Below, one piece after another: positions 15,706 to 21,399 of a DNA stretch of 21,399 nucleotides. Below the pieces are notes generated by a model that made no database searches, was not told where the DNA came from, and saw nothing but the letters and a program-made list of their open reading frames with translations. Location: assembly GCA_964428795.1 (NCBI GenBank), contig CAYRZL010000046.1:1-21399 (forward strand). Reading direction: 5' to 3'. Within the stretch, counting starts at the first letter, position 1; every line of letters starts with the position of its first letter. Position numbers and translations under genes: made by a program. Source of the DNA: CAYRZL01 sp964428795 (GTDB lineage: Bacteria > Bacillota > Clostridia > Lachnospirales > Lachnospiraceae).

Positions 15706-16542
15706 TTATTTCATGGATTTGTATATACCGCAGATAGATTCTGTGATCAACTGCTTAAACAAAGGCGCCGCCGCATCGGCAGTAGCCTGAACCTCCTCAT
15801 GGGTCAGCGGCGTCTCTGAGATACCTGCTGCCAGATTGGACACGCAGGAAATGCCGCAGACTTTCATACCCATATGGTTCGCTGCAACCGCCTCACATAC
15901 CGTACTCATTCCCACCGCATCTGCGCCAAGGATTTTATACATCTGAATCTCCCGGGGAGACTCATACTGAGGTCCGGTGGTCTGCACATAGACACCCTCC
16001 TTCAATGGAATATCCAGTGCTTTTGCAGTTTCCCGGATGATCTGCTGCAGATCTTTTTTATAGACCTCACTCATATCCGGAAACCGCACCCCAAGCTCAT
16101 CGATATTTGCCCCGATCAGCGGTGAAGGAACAAAGCTGGATATATGATCTGTGATCAGCATAAAGTCTCCTGCTTTCATACCATCCTGAATACCGCCGGA
16201 TGCATTCGTCAGAAACAGTACTTTTGCGCCAAGCAATCCCATCAGGCGGATGGGCAGCACCACATCTGTCATGTCATATCCTTCATAGTAGTGCACTCTT
16301 CCCTGCATGATAACGACAGGCACTTCCTTAATATAACCAAAAATAAAACGTCCCTTATGCCCATACACGGTAGAAACCGGGAATCCCTCAATATCATGAT
16401 AATCCAGTACGGATTCTATTTTTATTCCCTCCGCATAATCTCCCAGTCCGGAACCAAGCACCAGAGCAACCTCCGGTTTGAAATCAATGTTCTTTCTCAC
16501 ACTGGCAAGACAGCCCATGAGTTTTTCATATACTTCATTCAT
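15706..16542 (-). CDS. punA: Purine nucleoside phosphorylase I (trimeric type)
   Basis: PNP cleaves inosine or guanosine with phosphate to base and ribose-1-phosphate. The 278-residue product has GSGLG (30-34), GRVHYYEG (81-88), TNASGG (112-117), GPQYES (190-195) and GMSTVCEA (211-218). Asn236 in SCVSNLAAG is the residue that favours 6-oxopurines, whereas MTA phosphorylases carry Asp there. The ATG at 16540-16542 has a consensus AGGAGGT eight bases upstream. First gene of a five-gene unit, under a SigA promoter at 16584-16612. Together with the next gene it suggests salvage of deaminated purine nucleosides. Confidence 0.95.
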   Translation of the reverse strand: MNEVYEKLMGCLASVRKNIDFKPEVALVLGSGLGDYAEGIKIESVLDYHDIEGFPVSTVYGHKGRFIFGYIKEVPVVIMQGRVHYYEGYDMTDVVLPIRLMGLLGAKVLFLTNASGGIQDGMKAGDFMLITDHISSFVPSPLIGANIDELGVRFPDMSEVYKKDLQQIIRETAKALDIPLKEGVYVQTTGPQYESPREIQMYKILGADAVGMSTVCEAVAANHMGMKVCGISCVSNLAAGISETPLTHEEVQATADAAAPLFKQLITESICGIYKSMK

Positions 16543-16583
16543 GAAATCTACCTCCTAAAGACATAAAGACCCATAATGTAGTA

Positions 16584-16612
16584 ATTATATGTGATTCTTT
16601 ATTTTTTGTAAA
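16584..16612 (-). promoter_or_regulatory. SigA promoter of the PNP-alaS operon
   Basis: Minus strand: TTTACA (16607-16612), 17 bases, TATAAT (16584-16589). The predicted start is about 35 bases before the PNP ATG. No riboswitch-like structure fits in the short leader. Confidence 0.85.
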
Positions 16613-16650
16613 GAAGAATCTCTCTTATTTCATTTCGTTCTTAGAAACAG

Positions 16651-16702
16651 GAAACATCCCCCGCAAAGCAAACGGTATGTTTCACTTTGCGGGGGATGTT
16701 TC
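16651..16702 (-). terminator. Strong hairpin terminator after the EF-hand gene
   Basis: A perfect 18-bp stem pairs 16651-16668 with 16685-16702 (GAAACATCCCCCGCAAAG type arms); AAAC and GTTT in the loop can extend it. The right arm touches the TAA of the EF-hand frame (16703-16705). The tail in minus sense (CCTGTTTCT) is only partly T-rich. It separates that unit from the PNP promoter. Confidence 0.75.
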
Positions 16703-17406
16703 TTAAATATGCGGATCACTCTCGCGTATTTCCTGGACTATCTCTCCCAGCTCTGTTTCAAAAATCTCTTCCAGCTCATCCATGGTCATATTCCGGTCAC
16801 TGCACATCTGAGCATATGCCACATCCATCCGATCCGCTCGCTCCATCTTTGATAACTGTTCATACTCATCCATATCCATTTCCATATACGCCAATAAATA
16901 TCGGTCCAGATACAGGCACTGCTGACCGAGCGGTTTCAGACCCGCTATATCCTCCTCCAGATCTGCATGTATAAAATCCCAGCGGGATGTTTCATATCTG
17001 GTTATTTCCCCATCCCCGTCAAAATCCATCTCCTTATGTTCCTCATAGAATTTCTTTTTATACTCTTCCTCCCAGTCTTCCTCTGAAGGTTCTTCCATAT
17101 ATGGATCATCACTGACTTCCTCTGCTTCGCCCGCCGGTTCGTCCATCCCGGTGTAATCCGTCACTTCTTCCCCGTCTTCCTCCAAAAGAGCCTCCTCCGC
17201 ATATAGACCGGCTTCTCCTTCATCTTCTTCAGGCATCTGTACATCCATCCCTGCGTACTCAATTACTTCCTCTCCCTGGCTCTACAAGGCATTTGTCTGC
17301 GAACTATATGTCCCAACCTCTTCATTTGCATTTGCCCGGGCATAACCGGACATGACCAAAAGTGCGGTTCAACTATCACTGCTTCTACCATCGATTTTCG
17401 TTTCAT
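16703..17406 (-). pseudogene. Secreted acidic EF-hand protein, gene broken by frameshift and stop
   Basis: From ATG 17404-17406 (GGAGGG upstream) the reading MKRKSMVEAVIV begins a signal peptide, but it continues only in another frame from about 17366-17376 as TALLVMSGYARANANEEVG, with an A-N-A cleavage site. That frame meets TAG at 17282-17284 (NAL-stop-SQGEEVIEYAG) and then stays open for 181 residues from ATG 17246-17248 to TAA. The open part is very acidic and has a canonical EF-hand loop, DFDGDGEITRYE at residues 75-86 (16991-17026; ligands Asp75, Asp77, Asp79, Glu86, with Gly80 and Ile82). So one base lost (or two gained) and one nonsense change, or sequence errors, disrupt a secreted calcium-binding protein of unknown role. 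It would be the third gene of the unit starting at 18545. No strong ribosome site precedes the internal ATG. Confidence 0.72.
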
Positions 17407-17490
17407 ACTTCTTCTACCCTCCGATTCCATTCTGTTTTTCCATCACTTGCAGACTAGCAGACTCCTTCACTCCGTTTTCGCCAAGATCAG

Positions 17491-18267
17491 TTATATTTCC
17501 TGTTGCTCACATGGAATCAGATCAAACATCGGCTCCTGATCCATGGTCAGAATTGTGAGTTTTTCATCCGTCTTTTCAAATAACATTTTTACCTCTCCCA
17601 TCATAAAAACATTGCTTCTTGCCTCATAAGACTCCACCCTTTTGCAGATCAGCGTTCCATCTGCACGAAATTCATAAATCATGCTGTCTCCAAATTCCTT
17701 TACAGTATAGACCCCCTCAAACAGAGCTCCGTCTGCCAGAGCATTTTCTCCATCCTGCAAAACAAGCGTGCGCTTCAGTTCATCATCTTCTTCCACACTA
17801 TCATAAATATTATAGTCTATGACACAACCGTCATCAGTAGGTGTCATATATGCCAGGGTCTGTTCTGTTGCTTCCTCATCCGCACCTTGCAAGGTAAAGC
17901 TGAGCATTATTTTCCCGTTCTCTCCCTGCTGAAATCCATACTCATATTTTTGGATTTCTGTATAATTATGATCTTTATCAATTTCAACATAGCTTCCGGT
18001 ATACTCATCTGTTCCCGCATAATACATCTGATAATACCCGCTGATATCCACCTCCGGCTCCTGCCTCCAGGAATCATCTTCTGCATCTTCTTCGGTCATA
18101 TAATCCTCCGGCAGATCCGGCGTCACCTCCGGTGCCTCCTCTGACACACCGCCTGCTTCCTCTTCCATTGAAGCTGATGATACATCCTGCATCTCTGATT
18201 TTCCGCATGAAACTGTACCCAAAACCATTCCCGCAATTATGATTTCCAATATAATTTTCTTTCTCAA
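17491..18267 (-). CDS. Putative lipoprotein, acidic, function unknown
   Basis: A 258-residue product with a lipoprotein signal: basic RKK, a hydrophobic stretch, then LGTVSC with Cys21 as the lipidated residue. It would be anchored on the outer face of the membrane. Residues about 24-75 are Glu/Asp/Pro-rich and probably disordered; from about 75 on follows a beta-rich domain (SGYYQMYYAGTDEYTG, and later GVYTVKEFGDSMIYEFRADG) that looks like the small repeated-strand domains of Firmicute lipoproteins. I do not recognise a family. The frame is open to an ATG at 18312, but the TTG at 18265-18267 has AGGAG eight bases upstream and starts directly at the signal peptide, so I chose it. An acidic residue (Glu8) within the hydrophobic stretch is unusual. 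Confidence 0.8.
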   Translation of the reverse strand: MRKKIILEIIIAGMVLGTVSCGKSEMQDVSSASMEEEAGGVSEEAPEVTPDLPEDYMTEEDAEDDSWRQEPEVDISGYYQMYYAGTDEYTGSYVEIDKDHNYTEIQKYEYGFQQGENGKIMLSFTLQGADEEATEQTLAYMTPTDDGCVIDYNIYDSVEEDDELKRTLVLQDGENALADGALFEGVYTVKEFGDSMIYEFRADGTLICKRVESYEARSNVFMMGEVKMLFEKTDEKLTILTMDQEPMFDLIPCEQQEI

Positions 18268-18326
18268 TATGATCACTCCTGTCCTTTTTACTGTCAACCT
18301 ATTCATTGTCATAAATAATATAGTTC

Positions 18327-18545
18327 CTAATATTCCTTCACAATATCATTCCGATCCACTTCATAGGTGTCCAGATAGGTTTGCATGTCCGACTCACTAC
18401 GGATAAGCATAACCTCCGTGAATCTACCGGTTTCTATATTTTTAAATCCTACCACCTGTTCTCCGTTGCATATACTGGCACGGATCACTGGTATTTCTTT
18501 TGTTTTATTGTAAGGGGTCTTTTTTATCTTCTTTCTGCCAAACAT
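18327..18545 (-). CDS. Small conserved hypothetical protein (72 aa)
   Basis: The product begins MFGRKKIKKTPYNKTKEI, a basic Lys-rich start, followed by PVIRASICNGEQVVGFKN and EVMLIRSESDMQTYLDTY. I recall very similar small proteins (I-R-A-S-I-C-x-G-E-Q-V-x-G-F, E-V-M-L-I-R) in many Lachnospiraceae genomes, without known function. The frame is open to 18605, but ATG 18543-18545 has GAGGGAG shortly upstream. It has no signal peptide or membrane segment. The lipoprotein gene follows 59 bases downstream, so the two may share a transcript. Confidence 0.8.
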   Translation of the reverse strand: MFGRKKIKKTPYNKTKEIPVIRASICNGEQVVGFKNIETGRFTEVMLIRSESDMQTYLDTYEVDRNDIVKEY

Positions 18546-18855
18546 CCTTCGCTCCCTCTCTTTTAAAAATTTTCTGATATTCTTATCATAACACACTTTT
18601 ACCATTTATATCTTCATTTTTACTACTTTCCCCTGAAACTTTTTGATTTTGCAATACTTTATCAGGAATTTTTCTCCTTGCATTTTGTACACAAATGTGA
18701 TATATTCTTTTTGGGCAATTTTTTATTTCTGAATAGTTCAATATAGCCATCTGGCTATTCTTTATCAAATGCTTCTCTGCATTTCTACAGAAAATTCATT
18801 GCCTGCATTCAAAACACTGTTGTTTTAAACAAAATCTTTATTTATAATGGAGTGA
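18546..18855. other. AT-rich intergenic region between divergent genes
   Basis: No gene is supported here. On the minus strand an extended -10, TGTTATGAT (18585-18593), may serve the 72-aa gene, though no good -35 is present. Inverted repeats occur at 18681-18697 (CATTTTGT / ACAAATG, one bulge) and at 18743-18758 (ATAGCC / GGCTAT around ATCT); the second is followed by TTCTTTAT and could be a weak terminator or an operator. Confidence 0.4.
18820..18848 (+). promoter_or_regulatory. Candidate SigA promoter directly before the Rpn gene
   Basis: Plus strand: TTGTTT (18820-18825), 17 bases, TATAAT (18843-18848). The predicted start falls at about 18855, i.e. at the ATG (18856), so the mRNA would be nearly leaderless and the GGAG at 18849-18852 would not be transcribed. 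Confidence 0.55.
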
Positions 18856-19587
18856 ATGAAACGAAAAAAAATTTTTTCGTGGAATCTGCACAATGCGTTT
18901 CGCATCCGCAGAAATCACAAAGATGTCCTGTTTGTCCGTCTGTTCCAGAACAAAAAGGATCTTTTGGCATTATATAATGCATTGAAAAAATATGGAACAA
19001 AACTGGTTACTTTTCCCAAACCGAGATACGTTATTTTTTATAATGGAACAGAAGCTCATGAAGATGTCGAAGAGTTCAAACTTTCCGATGCCTTCGGCGG
19101 AGATGATTCCTGTCTGGAATTAAAAGCAACCATGTACAACATCAATTTCGGACATAATAAGAAACTGATGGAGCAGTGTAAAGCACTGTCGGATTATGCG
19201 TATTTCATTTCCAGAATCCGCTACTATAACACAGAAAAATCATATTCCATTGAACAGGCTGTGGACACCGCCTGTATGGAATGTATCAAAAAAGATATTC
19301 TGAGAAACTTTTTGTTGAAGAACCGATCGGAGGTCATGGATATGTTTATGATTGATTATCACCCTTCTCTTTTACGGAAAATGGATCGCGAAGATGGATA
19401 TGAGGATGGATTTGCAGATGGCAAGTCTGCCGGATTATCAGAAGGCGAATCTGTCGGTTTCACCAAAGGTGAATTGGAAAAGCAAAAGCAGATCGTTAAA
19501 AATATGATTTGTCATGGAATGACGGACAAGGAGATTATGACACTGACAGATTGTCCGCAGGAACTGATCGATGATCTACGAAAATAA
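18856..19587 (+). pseudogene. Rpn/PD-(D/E)XK nuclease-transposase family gene lacking its catalytic core
   Basis: The 243-residue frame starts like Rpn-family proteins (HKDVLFVRLFQNKKDLLALYNAL, residues 21-43) and continues with the second half of the family (PKPRYVIFYNG 55-64; LSDAFGG; LELKATMYNINFGHNKKL; EQAVDTACMECIKKDILRNFLLKNRSEV). It ends in a Gly/Glu-rich tail (EDGYEDGFADG type) and a short helical DKEIM / PQELIDDL segment. In complete members about 65-75 residues lie between the two halves and hold the nuclease core (N-D-L-A-F-x-I-D and Y-E-H-Q-S). Here residue 43 runs straight into KKYGTKLVTF at about 18985-18995, so the catalytic residues are absent while the frame is intact. GGAGTGA directly precedes the ATG. 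It is either a decaying mobile gene or a catalytically dead protein. Confidence 0.75.
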
Positions 19588-19590
19588 AAC

Positions 19591-19625
19591 GGTTTTGCCG
19601 GGGCGGCGTCTCCGTCCCGGCAAAC
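19591..19625. terminator. Bidirectional terminator between Rpn gene and spoIVA
   Basis: Arms 19594-19606 (TTTGCCGGGGCGG) and 19612-19624 (CCGTCCCGGCAAA) pair with one non-Watson-Crick position around a 5-nt loop. Both sides continue T-rich in their own sense (TGATTTTATT on +, CCGTTTTATTTT on -). It lies between two convergent genes. Confidence 0.85.
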
Positions 19626-19634
19626 CTGATTTTA

Positions 19635-21152
19635 TTATATGATGATACACACCATCCCACCGTTGCTGTCATTCACAATCTTCTGCATAGTATCCTGCAG
19701 CTTCACCTGACTGTCCTCATCCATCATAGTAATCTTTCGGTTGATACCATCGGAAATCAATTCCCCCACAGACTTTCCGAAAATATTGGTTTCCCACATC
19801 CCGGCTTCTCTGGACTGATTTTCTTTGATGTAATCGATCAGATCCTGCGCCTGTTTTTCATCCCCGATAATCGGTGCGATCTCCGTCTCAACATTGGCAC
19901 GAATCATATGTATGGACGGGGAGCTGGCTTTGATTTTGACACCGTACTTATTTCCGTGGCGGATCAATTCCGGCTCTTCCATGCTGATTTCCTCTAGCGT
20001 CGGTTCCACCACGCCATATCCGGTTCCCTTGACGCTGGCAATAGCCTCAGATACTTTACTGTACTCTTTTTTCATCTCACTCAAATCCCGGATCATGGCA
20101 ATCAACTGATACTCTCCGTTAATCGGGATTCCTGCCAACTGACTGATATTCTCATAATAAAGCTTTTCACTGATCTCAAACCGGAACCGAATGCACCCGT
20201 CTGCCAGATTCAAATGCTCCATGCGAAGATCCTTTATATCATCCTCGTCTGCATCCTCATCTTCTTTTTTCCAAAAACGTCCAAAATCACGGCTTCCCGA
20301 CACATCCCGCAGCGAATCCATCTCTTCCATCATTTTTTTTGCAATTCGTATCATGCGTTTTTTCAAGGGATGTTCGTCCTCCAGCATTTCCACCCATTTT
20401 GGCATGTAGAACTCCATCCGTTCAACCGGAAATTCATAAAGCACGCTGTTTATGATCTGCAATATATCATCCTTCCGAAGCTGCTCACAGTTGACGGGAA
20501 TAACCTTTACTCCGTATTTGCCTTCCAGCTCCTCTGCAAGCGTTGTCGCCTCCGCACCGTAAGGCTTTGTCGTATTCAAAAGCAGAATGAAGGGCTTCCC
20601 GATCTTTTGCAGCTCCTTCACCGCACGCTCCTCAGCCTCCACATAATTGCCTCTCGGCAATTCTGTAAAGGAACCGTCCGTAGTCACCACAATTCCTATT
20701 GTAGCATGATCCTTAATGACCTTTTCCGTACCGATACGCGCCGCCTGGGCAAAAGGCATCTCTTCCTCCATCCAGGGAGTCTTTACCATGCGCTCACTGC
20801 CATTCTCCAAATGTCCGCTGACACCGTCGATCAGAAATCCCACGCAGTCCACCAGACGTACCTTCACCGGGATATCCTCATCAAATTTTATTTCCACTGC
20901 CTCCTTCGGAATAAACTTCGGCTCCGTTGTCATAATGGTTTTTCCCTGGGCAGACTGGGGCAGTTCATCTATCGTCCGCTCCTTCTGATGAACATCCTGT
21001 ATCTGAGGCAATACCATCAGATCCATAAACCGTTTGATAAACGTAGATTTTCCTGTCCGCACCGGACCTACCACACCCAGATAGATTTCTCCCCCGGTGC
21101 GCTCACTGATATCCCGATATAAATCATATGTATTCTGGTTTCTATGTCCCAT
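19635..21152 (-). CDS. spoIVA: Stage IV sporulation protein A, coat morphogenetic ATPase
   Basis: SpoIVA is made in the mother cell, binds the outer forespore membrane and polymerises with ATP hydrolysis to form the base of the spore coat. The 505-residue product (492 in B. subtilis) opens with NTYDLYRDISERTGGEIYLG and Walker A GPVRTGKST at residues 29-37. It continues with the family segments RLVDCVGFLIDGVSGH and TDGSFTELPRGNYVEAEERAV, and ends in the conserved hydrophobic SNGGMVCIII needed for localisation. The ATG at 21150-21152 has AGGAGGT nine bases upstream. A SigE-type promoter lies just ahead. Confidence 0.97.
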   Translation of the reverse strand: MGHRNQNTYDLYRDISERTGGEIYLGVVGPVRTGKSTFIKRFMDLMVLPQIQDVHQKERTIDELPQSAQGKTIMTTEPKFIPKEAVEIKFDEDIPVKVRLVDCVGFLIDGVSGHLENGSERMVKTPWMEEEMPFAQAARIGTEKVIKDHATIGIVVTTDGSFTELPRGNYVEAEERAVKELQKIGKPFILLLNTTKPYGAEATTLAEELEGKYGVKVIPVNCEQLRKDDILQIINSVLYEFPVERMEFYMPKWVEMLEDEHPLKKRMIRIAKKMMEEMDSLRDVSGSRDFGRFWKKEDEDADEDDIKDLRMEHLNLADGCIRFRFEISEKLYYENISQLAGIPINGEYQLIAMIRDLSEMKKEYSKVSEAIASVKGTGYGVVEPTLEEISMEEPELIRHGNKYGVKIKASSPSIHMIRANVETEIAPIIGDEKQAQDLIDYIKENQSREAGMWETNIFGKSVGELISDGINRKITMMDEDSQVKLQDTMQKIVNDSNGGMVCIII

Positions 21153-21173
21153 AAAAAAATGACCTCCTGCATC

Positions 21174-21201
21174 TATGTATCATACTGCTACATATATATG
21201 C
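21174..21201 (-). promoter_or_regulatory. Candidate SigE promoter of spoIVA (proximal)
   Basis: Minus strand: -35 GCATATA (21195-21201, 7 of 7 to KMATAWW), 13 bases, -10 GATACATA (21174-21181, 6 of 8 to CATACANT). The leader would be about 15-20 bases with the ribosome site inside it. The spacing equals that of the spoIIIA promoter in this window. Confidence 0.65.
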
Positions 21202-21291
21202 AGAAGATCCTCTCTTTATTCATCCATCTTTCAAACCCGGCCTATTTATCGGGATGATATTCTCCCGCTATCTTTGACAGATTTCCGCATC

Positions 21292-21328
21292 CCCATAGGA
21301 TCAGTATGATTAGTATCCTCTGTATGGG
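21292..21328. repeat. Interrupted inverted repeat upstream of spoIVA
   Basis: CCCAT-AGGAT (21292-21301) pairs with ATCCT (21315-21319) and ATGGG (21324-21328), with a 4-nt bulge (CTGT) on one side and a 13-nt loop that carries AGTAT twice. No T tract follows on either strand, so it is not an ordinary terminator. No gene is evident from 21202 to the window end. Confidence 0.5.
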
Positions 21329-21331
21329 ACA

Positions 21332-21360
21332 AAAATATGTAATTGGGTAGGACAATATGA
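21332..21360 (-). promoter_or_regulatory. Second, distal SigE-like promoter of spoIVA
   Basis: Minus strand: -35 TCATATT (21354-21360, 7 of 7), 14 bases, -10 CATATTTT (21332-21339, 6 of 8). It lies about 180 bases before the spoIVA start. The AT-rich context makes chance matches easy, so this is tentative. Confidence 0.4.
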
Positions 21361-21399
21361 AGTGACCTCACATTTGTAGCAACGTGGATTTACCTGTAT

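Noticed and set aside
17887..18144. Plus-strand 85-codon frame opposite the lipoprotein gene
   Set aside because: It is an antisense shadow without a ribosome site; the minus-strand frame has a signal peptide, lipobox and AGGAG site.
18586..18768. 60-codon minus-strand frame upstream of the 72-aa gene
   Set aside because: No ribosome site, low-complexity AT-rich coding, and it overlaps the probable promoter of the 72-aa gene.
20214..21122. 302-codon plus-strand open frame opposite spoIVA
   Set aside because: It is the antisense shadow of spoIVA, rich in His, Cys and Leu with no ribosome site; spoIVA is certain.

Overview
The window looks like chromosomal DNA of a spore-forming clostridium, most likely of the family Lachnospiraceae. 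The evidence is a complete eight-gene spoIIIA operon, spoIVA with candidate SigE promoters, Gram-positive ribosome binding sites (AGGAGG-type), frequent GTG and TTG starts, and protein sequences of clostridial type (AlaRS, S21, RF3, SpoIIIA proteins). All intact core genes lie on the minus strand. The three genes visible on the plus strand are all accessory remnants.

Layout in + coordinates (minus-strand transcription runs right to left): 1-157 holds a fragment resembling the end of an IS transposase, followed by a hairpin. 195-2994 is deoB-prfC. 3015-3331 is an array of a 96-bp repeat interrupted by a 100-N assembly gap; each unit can fold into two hairpins. 3388-8573 is spoIIIAA to spoIIIAH, with a candidate SigE promoter at 8607-8634. 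8574-8968 is an AT-rich spacer bounded by two terminators and holding a truncated DUF305 gene. 8969-9562 is a HAD phosphatase and 9618-9794 is rpsU (S21), with a strong SigA promoter at 9875-9902. 9903-16542 is a five-gene unit read punA-like PNP, MTA/SAH deaminase-like amidohydrolase, rnhA, a ClC-type channel, alaS, behind a good SigA promoter at 16584-16612. 16651-18545 is an accessory unit: a 72-residue conserved small protein, a lipoprotein, and a secreted acidic EF-hand protein whose gene is broken. 18856-19587 (+) is an Rpn/PD-(D/E)XK transposase-nuclease gene that lacks its catalytic core. 19635-21152 is spoIVA, preceded by one or two candidate SigE promoters.

Functionally, the spoIIIA products form the mother-cell part of the channel linking mother cell and forespore, and SpoIVA is the ATPase base of the spore coat; both belong to the SigE stage of sporulation. 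The PNP and MTA/SAH deaminase pair suggests purine nucleoside and methylthioadenosine salvage, and deoB handles the ribose-1-phosphate such phosphorolysis yields. prfC, rpsU and alaS serve translation.

The parts most worth a second look are the 96-bp two-hairpin repeat (whose wobble and G-A pairs favour a plus-strand RNA), the broken EF-hand gene, the core-deleted Rpn gene, and the operon that places alaS behind a ClC channel with no leader of its own. I did not find a clearly new defence or biosynthetic system.
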